Below are positions 36,334-44,829 of a stretch of DNA of 64,000 nt, piece after piece. Under the pieces are notes generated by a model. That model did no database searches, had not been told where the DNA came from, and worked only from the letters and a program-made list of their open reading frames with translations. A program made the position numbers and the translations under genes. The stretch covers positions 310,001-374,000 of the forward strand of contig NZ_CP132203.1 of assembly GCF_030719035.1 (NCBI RefSeq), read 5' to 3'. The DNA is from Hahella sp. HNIBRBA332. GTDB lineage: Bacteria; Pseudomonadota; Gammaproteobacteria; Pseudomonadales; Oleiphilaceae. Each line of letters begins with the position of its first letter. Position 1 is the first letter of the stretch.

Positions 36334-37380
36334 ATGGGCAAGACAGACCTTTCATATACTTTGGCGGATATCGCTTCGCGGATTGGCGCTGAGCTGCGGG
36401 GCGATGGCTCGGTAGAGGTGAAAGGGTTGGCGACATTGCAAAAGGCTCAGTCTGGACAGATTAGCTTTTTGGCTAACAAGAACTATCTGAAGCATTTGAA
36501 AGATACTTGCGCGTCCGCTGTCATCATTCCATCCAGCCTCGCTGATCAGTGTTCGACCAATGTACTGGTGATGGATAACTCATACTTCGGATATGCTCTT
36601 TGTAGTCAGTTGTTTTCCCCTCAGTGGTCGAGTATGAGTGGTGTATCTCCCTCAGCCGCCATATCTGAAAACGCCAAGCTTGGTGAAGGCGTAACTATTG
36701 GCGCTAACGCAGTAATTGAGGATGACGCCGAGATTTGCGATGGGGCGGTTATTGGTCCCGGCTGCTACATCGGCGCGGGTTCTATAGTCGGAGCGAACAC
36801 TCAGTTGCGTCCAAACGTTACCGTCTATCATGGTGTGAGCATAGGAGCGAGAGTGCTTATCCATAGCGGCGCAGTGATTGGTTCAGATGGTTTTGGTTTT
36901 GCTCCCAACAAGGGGGATTGGGCCAAAATCGCTCAACTTGGTGGTGTGGTTATTGGCGACGATGTTGAAATAGGCGCCAACACAACCATTGATCGCGGCG
37001 CTTTGGATGACACTGTCATTGAAACCGGGGCAAAGCTGGACAACCAGATACAAATCGCCCATAACGTCAAAGTTGGTGCGTATACTGTTATCGCCGCCTG
37101 CGTAGGCGTTTCGGGAAGCTCGTCGATAGGCAAGCATTGCATGATCGGTGGCGGGGTAGGCATTGCCGGCCACTTGGAAATAACGGATCAGGTGCAAATT
37201 ACGGGAATGACATTGGTGACTCATAATATCAAGGAGCCAGGAGTTTATTCCTCCGGCACTGCGGTGGAGCCCAATGCTTCGTGGCGAAAAAATGTGGCCC
37301 GTTTCCGACAGTTGGATCAGTTGGCGCGTAGGGTCAGGGTGCTGGAACAGGGCGGCCGCCGAAAGTCCGATGCGGATTGA
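36334..37380 (+). CDS. lpxD: UDP-3-O-acylglucosamine N-acyltransferase
   Basis: Third enzyme of lipid A synthesis; adds the N-linked 3-hydroxyacyl chain from ACP. The 348-residue protein has the N-terminal uridine-binding domain (YTLADIASRIGAELRGDG, then LATLQKAQSGQISFLANKNY) and a left-handed beta-helix of hexapeptides with the catalytic His in QIQIAHNVKVGAYTVIAACV. The tail (VARFRQLDQLARRVRVLEQ) is a coiled helix. I start at 36334 (MGKTDLSYTL); the longer frame overlaps skp. Confidence 0.96.
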   Translation: MGKTDLSYTLADIASRIGAELRGDGSVEVKGLATLQKAQSGQISFLANKNYLKHLKDTCASAVIIPSSLADQCSTNVLVMDNSYFGYALCSQLFSPQWSSMSGVSPSAAISENAKLGEGVTIGANAVIEDDAEICDGAVIGPGCYIGAGSIVGANTQLRPNVTVYHGVSIGARVLIHSGAVIGSDGFGFAPNKGDWAKIAQLGGVVIGDDVEIGANTTIDRGALDDTVIETGAKLDNQIQIAHNVKVGAYTVIAACVGVSGSSSIGKHCMIGGGVGIAGHLEITDQVQITGMTLVTHNIKEPGVYSSGTAVEPNASWRKNVARFRQLDQLARRVRVLEQGGRRKSDAD

Positions 37381-37484
37381 AAGCGAACTGTAAAGTATTG
37401 AGAATCCGAGCCAACGGCTTTGTATAATCGATATTCATAAACTTATCCGGCATTGTGCAATCATGTTGTTGAGGCTTTCCAAAT

Positions 37485-37919
37485 ATGGAAATTAATGAAA
37501 TTAAAGAATACTTACCTCACAGATATCCGTTCCTGTTAGTGGACCGGGTGCTGGAGATTAAGCCGGGCGAGTTTATTGCTGGTGTGAAGAACATCACTTA
37601 CAACGAGCCGCAATTTACCGGTCACTTCCCCGATCATCCTATTATGCCCGGCGTGCTTATCATTGAAGCAATGGCCCAGGTGGCCGGAATTCTTGGGTTT
37701 GTCACTACAGGCAAAAAACCTGCGGACGGTTATACCTACTATTTGGCTGGGACGGATAAAGTGCGCTTCAAAAGGCCAGTTGTGCCAGGAGATCAACTGC
37801 GTCTGGAAGCGAAAATTGTGACTGACAAGCGCGGCATATGGAAATTCGCCTGCCGAGCTTTGGTCGACGGAAATGTCGTTTGCAGCGCGGAAATTTTAAC
37901 TGCTGAGAGAAGGCTTTAA
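37485..37919 (+). CDS. fabZ: 3-hydroxyacyl-ACP dehydratase FabZ
   Basis: Dehydrates 3-hydroxyacyl-ACP in fatty acid elongation. The 144-residue hotdog-fold protein carries the catalytic His in GHFPDHPIMPGVLIIEAMAQ, with the Glu in the same block. The N-terminus, IKEYLPHRYPFLLVDRVLEI, is typical. Its stop overlaps the start of lpxA by one base (TAATG), so the two are coupled. It lies in the usual lpxD-fabZ-lpxA-lpxB order. Confidence 0.97.
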   Translation: MEINEIKEYLPHRYPFLLVDRVLEIKPGEFIAGVKNITYNEPQFTGHFPDHPIMPGVLIIEAMAQVAGILGFVTTGKKPADGYTYYLAGTDKVRFKRPVVPGDQLRLEAKIVTDKRGIWKFACRALVDGNVVCSAEILTAERRL

Positions 37920-38692
37920 TGTCCATTCACCCTCAGGCGATTGTTGAACAGGGAGCCAGAATCGCCGCAGATGCGGAGATTGGGCCATGGAGTTATATCG
38001 GAGCCGATGTTGAAATCGGTTCTGGAACAGTGGTCAATTCTCACGTAGTGATCAAAGGCCCCACAAAGATAGGAAAGAATAACCGTATCTTCCAATTCGC
38101 CAGCGTGGGAGAGGAATGCCAGGACAAAAAGTACAATGGCGAACCTACCGTATTAGAGATCGGCGACAATAACGTCATCCGTGAGAGTTGCACGATTCAT
38201 CGTGGGACGGTTCAAGACCTGGGCGCTACTAAGATCGGTAGTAATAACCTGTTCATGGCGTACGTTCACGTCGCTCATGACTGTGTGGTTGGGGATAATT
38301 GTATTCTGGCGAATATGACGACCCTTGCAGGGCATGTGCATATTGGCGATTGGGCGATTCTCGGTGGTGGCACTATGGTGCACCAGTTTTGCAAAATTGG
38401 TGAGCACAGTATGTGCGCCGGCGGCAGTATCGTTTTGAAGGATATCCCTGCTTATATCATGGCGGGAGGGCAATCCGCCAAGGCTCACGGGCTGAATGTC
38501 GAGGGGCTGAAGCGCCGCGGTTTCTCCAGCGAGATAATATTGGAGTTACGTCGCGCTTATAAGACGCTGTACCGGCAAGGTCTAACGCTTGAGCAAGCGA
38601 TAGAGAAACTTAAAGCTCCGGCCGCGGAATTTGCAGAAGTGGATACCTTCCTTCGTAGCGTACAGTCCTCGGCCAGAGGCATCGTTAGATAA
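37919..38692 (+). CDS. lpxA: UDP-N-acetylglucosamine O-acyltransferase
   Basis: First enzyme of lipid A synthesis; transfers a 3-hydroxyacyl group from ACP to UDP-GlcNAc. The 257-residue protein has beta-helix hexapeptides from IHPQAIVEQGARIAADAEIG, the catalytic His in NLFMAYVHVAHDCVVGDNC, and the C-terminal helical part VEGLKRRGFSSEIILELRRA. Complete and in the canonical order between fabZ and lpxB. Confidence 0.97.
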   Translation: MSIHPQAIVEQGARIAADAEIGPWSYIGADVEIGSGTVVNSHVVIKGPTKIGKNNRIFQFASVGEECQDKKYNGEPTVLEIGDNNVIRESCTIHRGTVQDLGATKIGSNNLFMAYVHVAHDCVVGDNCILANMTTLAGHVHIGDWAILGGGTMVHQFCKIGEHSMCAGGSIVLKDIPAYIMAGGQSAKAHGLNVEGLKRRGFSSEIILELRRAYKTLYRQGLTLEQAIEKLKAPAAEFAEVDTFLRSVQSSARGIVR

Positions 38693-38701
38693 TCTCCTAA
38701 G

Positions 38702-39892
38702 ATGACGCCCATATCACAACGACCGATTCGCATCGGCATTGTTGCCGGAGAGGCTTCCGGCGACCTGTTGGGGGCGGGCCTGATACAAGAATTAAAGGCG
38801 CTATACCCTCAGGCGACGTTTGAGGGCATTGGCGGCGAGCGAATGCTGAAAGAAGGGTTTAACACCTTCTTCCAAATGGAGCGCCTTTCAATTATGGGAT
38901 TGGTTGAGGTGCTCGGCAGGCTGCCGGAATTGTTGGCTATGCGCCGCCGCATCGTTGAACACTTTACAGCGAATCCTCCCGATCTTTTTCTTGGTATTGA
39001 TTCCCCAGATTTCACTATCGGTATCGAATTAAAATTGCGTCAGGCGGGAATTAAAACCGCTCACTACGTTAGTCCTTCCGTATGGGCCTGGAGACAGAAT
39101 CGGGTGTTCAAAATCGCCAAAGCAGTTGACTTGATGCTGACGCTGCTGCCTTTTGAAGCTCGCTTTTACCGCGAACATAATGTGCCGGTAAAGTTTGTTG
39201 GCCATCCTTTGGCGGAAATTATTCCGCTTCACCCTGATAAAGTTGCAATGCGTCATGAACTCGGTATAGACGCGTCGGGTGAAGTTATCGCCGTGTTGCC
39301 AGGCTCCAGGGGCGGCGAGGTCTCCCGCTTGGGTCCCACTTTTGTTGAGACCATTGCCTGGCTACACCAACGGCGACCCGATATCCGGTTTCTGATTCCC
39401 GCCGCCAATCAGGCGCGACGAGCGCAAATTGAGCAACAGCTGCAATCTCATGGCGGCCGACTGCCTGTGACTCTGATTGACCAGCATTCACGTGAATGCA
39501 TGATGGCTGCGGACGCTATACTGCTGGCCTCTGGAACGGCGACGCTTGAAGCTATGCTGGTGAAGCGTCCGATGGTAGTGGCTTATAAGCTTGCAACGCT
39601 CAGCTATTGGATTATGCGGCGCTTATTGAAAGCAAAATATATCTCTTTACCGAACCTGCTGGCGGATAAGGCTTTAGTTCCTGAGCTGATTCAGCAAGAC
39701 GCGACGCCTTCCAGGTTGGGAGGGGCGTTGCTGAAGGAGCTGGACGTGGAGCGACGGAGAAGTCTTGAAGACGAGTTTGAAGGCCTGCATAAACTCATTC
39801 GGCAAAACGCCAGTGTAGTGGCGGCGCAGGCCATTGCGGAGTTAATTGAAAAAGGGCGTGTCGCAGGCCAAGACGGCAAAGAAGGGCAATAA
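38702..39892 (+). CDS. lpxB: lipid A disaccharide synthase
   Basis: GT19 enzyme that joins UDP-2,3-diacylglucosamine to lipid X on the inner face of the membrane. The 396 residues include IVAGEASGDLLGAGLI, GVDSPDF-like GIDSPDFTIGIELKLRQAG, HYVSPSVWAWRQNRVFKIAK, LPGSRGGEVSRLGPTF and ASGTATLEAMLVKRPMVVAY. Starts 9 bp after lpxA. The first codons MTPISQRP are variable. Confidence 0.97.
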   Translation: MTPISQRPIRIGIVAGEASGDLLGAGLIQELKALYPQATFEGIGGERMLKEGFNTFFQMERLSIMGLVEVLGRLPELLAMRRRIVEHFTANPPDLFLGIDSPDFTIGIELKLRQAGIKTAHYVSPSVWAWRQNRVFKIAKAVDLMLTLLPFEARFYREHNVPVKFVGHPLAEIIPLHPDKVAMRHELGIDASGEVIAVLPGSRGGEVSRLGPTFVETIAWLHQRRPDIRFLIPAANQARRAQIEQQLQSHGGRLPVTLIDQHSRECMMAADAILLASGTATLEAMLVKRPMVVAYKLATLSYWIMRRLLKAKYISLPNLLADKALVPELIQQDATPSRLGGALLKELDVERRRSLEDEFEGLHKLIRQNASVVAAQAIAELIEKGRVAGQDGKEGQ

Positions 39893-39893
39893 C

Positions 39894-40502
39894 ATGAATA
39901 ATTCGCAGATCGGCCTGTTCGATCAGGAAGCTGGTGAGCTTGTAGCAGGCGTCGACGAAGTGGGTAGAGGGCCTTTGGCGGGTCCAGTCGTGGCGGCGGC
40001 GGTCATATTAAACCCAGAAAAGCCTATTGAAGGCCTGAATGACTCAAAAAAACTAAGTCATCGCCAGCGGGTTGCGTTGTCACGGGAAATCAGAGAAAAA
40101 GCGCTGGCGTGGGCGACGGGGTGGGCTACTGTCGAAGAGATTGATCAAATTAATATCCTGCAGGCCTCATTGCTGGCGATGCAGCGTGCTGTGGCAGGCT
40201 TGCAAGTTACACCGGATCTGGCCCTGATAGACGGTAACAAAGTCCCCAGGTTGGAAATGCCTGCTGAAGCGATTGTTAAAGGCGATAGCAAAGTGGCGGC
40301 CATTGCGGCTGCTTCTATACTAGCTAAAGTAGAGCGTGACGAAGAACTGGATAGATTAGACGCTATATTCCCCGGGTATGGGCTGGCGGGACATAAAGGC
40401 TACCCTACGGCTCAACACTTATCCGCTTTGAAGGAGCTGGGGGTGACGGAAATACATCGGCGTAGTTATAAGCCGGTGCAGCAGTTGTTGCAAGGTGATT
40501 AA
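39894..40502 (+). CDS. rnhB: ribonuclease HII
   Basis: Cleaves the RNA strand of RNA-DNA hybrids and removes single ribonucleotides from DNA. The 202-residue protein has the active-site motif VAGVDEVGRGPLAGPVVAAA, then LALIDGNKVP, KGDSKVAAIAAASILAKVER and GYGLAGHKGYPT, covering the DEDD metal ligands. I start at 39894 (MNNSQIGLFD), one base after the lpxB stop; a frame reaching back into lpxB is not conserved. dnaE, which usually follows in pseudomonads, is absent here. Confidence 0.96.
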   Translation: MNNSQIGLFDQEAGELVAGVDEVGRGPLAGPVVAAAVILNPEKPIEGLNDSKKLSHRQRVALSREIREKALAWATGWATVEEIDQINILQASLLAMQRAVAGLQVTPDLALIDGNKVPRLEMPAEAIVKGDSKVAAIAAASILAKVERDEELDRLDAIFPGYGLAGHKGYPTAQHLSALKELGVTEIHRRSYKPVQQLLQGD

Positions 40503-40977
40503 AGTGGCTAAGCATATCGTTAGTAACCTTCCCATCAGCGCCGTCGCCGCTGTGTTGCTATTCTGTTTTGGCGCGTCCGTGCAAGCGGAAATCTATAAGT
40601 GGGTTGATGAGCATGGAGAAGTGCATTTCAGCGATACGCGTCAGCACAAAGACGCCAAAGTTATAAAAGTGCAGCCCAATGTTACAGACGCGCAGAAGCG
40701 CGACGCTGAGCAGGTTGGTCAGCGCTATCAGCGTATCTATGAGCAGTATAAGGTTGAAGAGGCCGCGCGGGTCGCTCATGAAAAAGAGCGTGCGGCTCAG
40801 AAAGCCAAGGTAGATAATTACTGCGCGCAGCTTAGGAAGGATATCAATCAGATTGATCAAGGATACGCCTTCGCCCGCATTAAAGATGACGGCACGCCTG
40901 AGTATGTTTCTGACGAAGAAATTGCCCAGAGGCGTAATAAGTTGCAAGCGTTATATCAAGAAAAGTGCGCCCCTTAG
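40495..40977 (+). CDS. DUF4124 domain protein, secreted
   Basis: A 160-residue protein with an N-terminal hydrophobic signal (about 10-31, cut after VQAE), followed at once by the DUF4124 pattern IYKWVDEHGEVHFSDTRQ. The rest is a basic/acidic helical region with one pair of Cys (near 105 and 158) that could form a disulfide in the periplasm. It starts with GTG inside the end of rnhB; a second GTG three codons on is possible. The family is common in gammaproteobacteria and has no known function. Confidence 0.85.
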   Translation: MIKVAKHIVSNLPISAVAAVLLFCFGASVQAEIYKWVDEHGEVHFSDTRQHKDAKVIKVQPNVTDAQKRDAEQVGQRYQRIYEQYKVEEAARVAHEKERAAQKAKVDNYCAQLRKDINQIDQGYAFARIKDDGTPEYVSDEEIAQRRNKLQALYQEKCAP

Positions 40978-40985
40978 CATTCGTT

Positions 40986-41014
40986 AAAAAAAGAGGGCTT
41001 GAAGCCCTCTTTTT
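40986..41014. terminator. bidirectional terminator
   Basis: Stem AAAAAGAGGGC (40988-40998) pairs with GCCCTCTTTTT-like sequence (41004-41014) around loop TTGAA, with T tracts on both strands. It sits between the DUF4124 gene and the convergent fdxA and can stop transcription from both sides. Confidence 0.88.
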
Positions 41015-41041
41015 AGTTCTGAAGCCCGGCGCTGACCCAGA

Positions 41042-41365
41042 TCAGCGCGCCAAGTCTTTAAGTTTGCCTTTGACGCCTTTCCAATCATCCGCATCAGCCG
41101 GCGCGTCTTTTTTCTCCGTGATATTCGGCCAGACGCGGCAAAGCTCTTCATTCAGTGCGATAAATTCCTTTTGATCTTCCGGCAACTCATCCTCGGAAAA
41201 AATGGCTTCGGCGGGGCACTCTGGCTCACACAGAGCGCAGTCGATGCATTCGTCCGGATCGATAACGAGGAAGTTAGGGCCCTCATAAAAGCAGTCCACC
41301 GGGCACACTTCGACGCAATCGGTGTATTTGCACTTGATGCAATTTTCGGTAACAACAAAAGTCAT
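41042..41365 (-). CDS. fdxA: ferredoxin I, [3Fe-4S][4Fe-4S]
   Basis: Seven-iron ferredoxin of the Azotobacter FdI/Pseudomonas FdxA type, 107 residues. The N-terminus MTFVVTENCIKCKYTDCVEV with CPVDCFYEG, and DECIDCALCEPECPAEAIF, give the two cluster motifs with the expected extra spacing in the first. The C-terminal extension (about 65-107) is also typical. It is a small acidic electron carrier; the partner is unknown. It lies downstream of mutS, the same order as in Pseudomonas. Confidence 0.96.
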   Translation of the reverse strand: MTFVVTENCIKCKYTDCVEVCPVDCFYEGPNFLVIDPDECIDCALCEPECPAEAIFSEDELPEDQKEFIALNEELCRVWPNITEKKDAPADADDWKGVKGKLKDLAR

Positions 41366-41496
41366 GGTCTGATCCCTTATTATGAAACTCTGCGCGATTG
41401 CTCAGTGACCGTTGGGCCGCGCGATTTAGTATTGTAGAAAACCCTTTCGGCGCAAGCAACCCAGGCATCCTTGCAACGCCCGGGATACCTGAGTTT

Positions 41497-44079
41497 TCAG
41501 GTGTTCTCACTCATCGATTTCAGCTCATACAGCATATTTAATGCGTCTCGCGGAGAGAGCGAATCCACGTCCAGCTTTTGCAAGCGGGTCTCCACTTCGC
41601 TTGGCTCGATTCGGGCGAACAAATCGTCCTGGAGCGAAGGCGTAGGAGCCGTCAACGCAGGCTTGGACGCGCCGCTTTCCAGCTGTTTCAATTGCCTTTG
41701 CGCCTGATTGATGACCTGAGGCGGCACGCCCGCCAGTTGCGCCACCTGTATTCCGTAGCTCTTGCTCGCCGGACCCTCGTGTACAGTATGCAGGAAGACA
41801 ATGCTGTCGTTGTGCTCCGTAGCGGTCAGGTGCACGTTGGCGACATTTGCGTGCGTCTTGGGTAGCGCGGTCAGTTCAAAGTAGTGTGTGGCGAACAAGG
41901 TAAAGGCCTGAATTTCTTGAGCTAAATGCTCGGCGCAGGCCCAGGCCAGTGAGAGTCCGTCAAAGGTGCTGGTGCCGCGGCCGACCTCATCCATCAAGAC
42001 CAGACTCTGGCGGGTGGCGTAATGCAGGATGTTGGCGGTTTCCGTCATTTCCACCATGAATGTGGAGCGTCCGCCAGCAATGTCGTCCGAGGAGCCCATG
42101 CGGGTGAATACGCGGTCTATCGGGCCGATGGCCACTTGAGCGGCGGGCACGAAGCTGCCGCAGTAGGCCAGGATGACAATACATGCGGTCTGGCGCATGT
42201 AGGTAGACTTACCGCCCATGTTCGGGCCGGTAATGATCAGCATGCGATGTTTGTCCTGCAGATCCAGATCGTTGGGGACGAAAGGGTCCTGGCTGACCTG
42301 CTCAACAACTGGATGACGACCGCCTTCGATATGCAGCATATGCTCATCTGTGAGGTCCGGGCAGACCAGATTCAGTGTCAGCGCTCTTTCAGCAAAGTTG
42401 GACAGCACATCCAATTCTGATAGGGCGCGAGCGCTGTCCTGAAGAGGGGCGAGCTGTTCTGCGATGGTTTCCAGAATCTGGTCATAGAGCATCTTCTCCC
42501 TGCTCAATGCGCGGCTCTTGGCGCTCAGAGCTTTATCTTCAAAAGTTTTTAGCTCGGGTGTAATAAAGCGTTCGGCGTTTTTCAGTGTCTGGCGCCGAAT
42601 ATAGTCAGCGGGCGCCTGGTCGGATTGTGTGCGGCTCAGCTCGATGAAATAGCCGTGAACGCGGTTATAGCCCACTTTTAAAGAGGACAGCTGCGTGCGT
42701 TCTTTCTCGCGTTTCTCAATTTCCAGCAGGTAGTCGCCTGCGTTTTCACTGATGCCCCGCAATTCGTCCAGCTCTTCATCGAAACCCTGGCGAAGCACGC
42801 CGCCATCGCGAATGACGACAGGAGGATTTTCTTCTATAGCGCGGGCGAGAAGGTCTGCGATGTCTGGAAACTCACTGATTTGTTTGGCCAGGCGGCGCAA
42901 GTGAGCGTCGCTTAGCTCCTCCATCTGCTTCTGTAAGTCAGGCAGGAGCGTCAGAGTGTCCCGCAAGCGGGCGAGGTCGCGAGGGCGCGCCGAGCGTAGC
43001 GCTACCCGAGACAGGATGCGTTCGCTATCGCCAATCTGTTTGAGTGTCTCGTGTAATGCTTCGAACTGATAGTCTTCCAGCAGCTCTTTAATGGCGTTTT
43101 GACGCTGGCGCACCTCTTCCTGGCTGCGCAACGGACGATTCAGCCAGCGACGTAACATACGGCTACCCATGGCGGTGGCGGACTTGTCCATGACCCAGGC
43201 CAGCGTGTGTCTGGAATCTCCCGCTAAATTAACGTCAATTTCAAGGTTTCTGCGACTGGCGGCGTCAAGGATGATGGAGTCTTCGCGGCGCTCCCGAATC
43301 ATAGTGCGGATATGGGGGAGTTGAGAGCGCTGCGTCTCCTGAGCATACTGAAACAGGCAGCCGGCGGCTTCAATGGCGACGCTCATGCCTTCACAATCGA
43401 ATCCAGCCAGGTCTTTAGTGCGAAACTGCTGACATAGCAGGCGTTGGGCTGTTTCCTGCTCAAAATACCAAGGTGGCTGTTTTTGAACGCCAGTGTAGTT
43501 TTCCAATAGCGTCAGGAAAGGGAACTGCTCGCTGATTAGAATCTCTGCAGGGCGTAAGCGTTGCAGTTCACTGGCTAACGCTTCGGCTCCGCGCACTTCC
43601 TGGATCAAAAAGCGTCCTCCGGCGATATCCAGAGTGGCCAGACCGAATAAATCCTTATAAGCGCTTATCGCTAAAAGTAAGTTGTCCGACTTCTCTTCCA
43701 GAAAGGCTTCATCGCTGAGCGTGCCTGGTGTGACGACTCTGACGACCTTACGTTCCACCGGCCCTTTGCTGGCGGCGGGGTCGCCAACCTGTTCGCAGAT
43801 GACGACGGATTCACCAAGGCGAACCAAACGGCCGATATATCCCTCTGCGGCATGGAAGGGAACGCCCGCCATCGGAATGGGCTGTCCGCCGGATTGGCCT
43901 CTTTGCGTCAAGGTGATATCCAGCAGCTCAGCGGCGCGGCGGGCGTCTTCGTAGAACAGCTCATAGAAGTCGCCCATTCTATAAAAAACGAGCTGATGAG
44001 GATGTTTCGCCTTGATGCCAAGATACTGTTGCATCATTGGCGTGTGTTGGGGTTTGATTGCGGATTCAATAGCGGACAT
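41497..44079 (-). CDS. mutS: DNA mismatch repair protein MutS
   Basis: Recognises mismatches and recruits MutL. The 860-residue protein has the N-terminal mismatch-binding region with the FYELF motif in YRMGDFYELFYEDA, the connector, core and clamp domains, and a C-terminal ABC-type ATPase with Walker A TGPNMGGKSTYMRQ, the signature STFMVEMTE and Walker B LVLMDEVGRGTSTFDGLSLA. I start at 44079 (MSAIESAIKPQHTPMMQQYL); a Met 20 codons upstream lacks family support. No truncation. Confidence 0.97.
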   Translation of the reverse strand: MSAIESAIKPQHTPMMQQYLGIKAKHPHQLVFYRMGDFYELFYEDARRAAELLDITLTQRGQSGGQPIPMAGVPFHAAEGYIGRLVRLGESVVICEQVGDPAASKGPVERKVVRVVTPGTLSDEAFLEEKSDNLLLAISAYKDLFGLATLDIAGGRFLIQEVRGAEALASELQRLRPAEILISEQFPFLTLLENYTGVQKQPPWYFEQETAQRLLCQQFRTKDLAGFDCEGMSVAIEAAGCLFQYAQETQRSQLPHIRTMIRERREDSIILDAASRRNLEIDVNLAGDSRHTLAWVMDKSATAMGSRMLRRWLNRPLRSQEEVRQRQNAIKELLEDYQFEALHETLKQIGDSERILSRVALRSARPRDLARLRDTLTLLPDLQKQMEELSDAHLRRLAKQISEFPDIADLLARAIEENPPVVIRDGGVLRQGFDEELDELRGISENAGDYLLEIEKREKERTQLSSLKVGYNRVHGYFIELSRTQSDQAPADYIRRQTLKNAERFITPELKTFEDKALSAKSRALSREKMLYDQILETIAEQLAPLQDSARALSELDVLSNFAERALTLNLVCPDLTDEHMLHIEGGRHPVVEQVSQDPFVPNDLDLQDKHRMLIITGPNMGGKSTYMRQTACIVILAYCGSFVPAAQVAIGPIDRVFTRMGSSDDIAGGRSTFMVEMTETANILHYATRQSLVLMDEVGRGTSTFDGLSLAWACAEHLAQEIQAFTLFATHYFELTALPKTHANVANVHLTATEHNDSIVFLHTVHEGPASKSYGIQVAQLAGVPPQVINQAQRQLKQLESGASKPALTAPTPSLQDDLFARIEPSEVETRLQKLDVDSLSPRDALNMLYELKSMSENT

Positions 44080-44221
44080 GACAGAACAAAAGGATTGTGT
44101 AATTTTATGAATGAAGGCGGGATTGTAAGGGAAAGCCATGGCCTTAATAAAGGAGGCCGACTACTGTCCCGGAGCGTAATGCATGACCTTCCTATATTAA
44201 ATTGGGGTTGATGGTGACGGA

Positions 44222-44713
44222 ATGAACGATGAGATCAAGAGTCTGGCGGCGCGTTTAGGCATAATCCTGGGGGAGCGGGGCCTGAAGGTGACGACAGCTG
44301 AGTCTTGTACCGGCGGTGGAATCGCCTATGCGATTACCTCTGTCGCGGGTAGCTCGAATTGGTTTGAGGAAGGCGTGGTCACATACTCCAATGAAGCCAA
44401 GCAGTCGCGTTTACAAGTGTCGCCAGCGACTCTGATGCGATGCGGCGCAGTCAGCGAAGAGGTTGTGAAAGAGATGACGCTTGGCGCTTTGCAACGTACG
44501 CAGGCGCAGCTTGCTATCGCTGTGAGCGGAATAGCGGGGCCTGGAGGTGGGACCGCAGAAAAACCCGTCGGACTGGTTTGGGTTGCGTGGAGATTTCGGA
44601 ATGCGCTCTTGGCGCAGAGCTTTCATTTTTCCGGGGATAGGGAGCAAGTGCGTCTGCAGTCCGTTGTGGAGGGATTGCGGGGAGCGATAGCGGTGTTGGA
44701 AAGCAATTTGTAG
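44222..44713 (+). CDS. pncC: nicotinamide-nucleotide amidase (CinA C-terminal type)
   Basis: Deamidates NMN to nicotinate mononucleotide for NAD salvage. The 163 residues form the whole CinA C-terminal domain: TTAESCTGGGIAYAITSVAG, VVTYSNEAKQSRL, GAVSEEVVKEM and AVSGIAGPGGGTAEKPVGLV. The N-terminal MoCF part of full CinA is absent, as normal for this stand-alone type. It directly precedes recA, a common order in gammaproteobacteria. Confidence 0.95.
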   Translation: MNDEIKSLAARLGIILGERGLKVTTAESCTGGGIAYAITSVAGSSNWFEEGVVTYSNEAKQSRLQVSPATLMRCGAVSEEVVKEMTLGALQRTQAQLAIAVSGIAGPGGGTAEKPVGLVWVAWRFRNALLAQSFHFSGDREQVRLQSVVEGLRGAIAVLESNL

Positions 44714-44755
44714 AAAATTTAAGCGTGACTTTGGACGTTGGGTTGTGGAATAATG

Positions 44756-44771
44756 CTGTCAATTTATACAG
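44756..44771 (+). promoter_or_regulatory. LexA box (SOS operator) of recA
   Basis: CTGTCAATTTATACAG is a perfect CTGT-N8-ACAG LexA operator. It lies 58 bp before the recA start, a normal place for LexA to block the recA promoter. It predicts SOS control of recA. Confidence 0.9.
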
Positions 44772-44829
44772 TAATTCTGGGTTGGAATAACAACTCGTAC
44801 CGGTTAAATGAAATAAAGGGTGTTTAAGA

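Noticed and set aside
41487..41502. Hairpin ACCTGA-GTTT-TCAGGT at the mutS 3' end
   Set aside because: Overlaps the stop codon and lacks a T tract; too short for a terminator call.
44080..44139. 20-codon extension of MutS
   Set aside because: MSAIESAIKPQHTP at 44079 better fits the family, and no ribosome-binding site supports the longer form.
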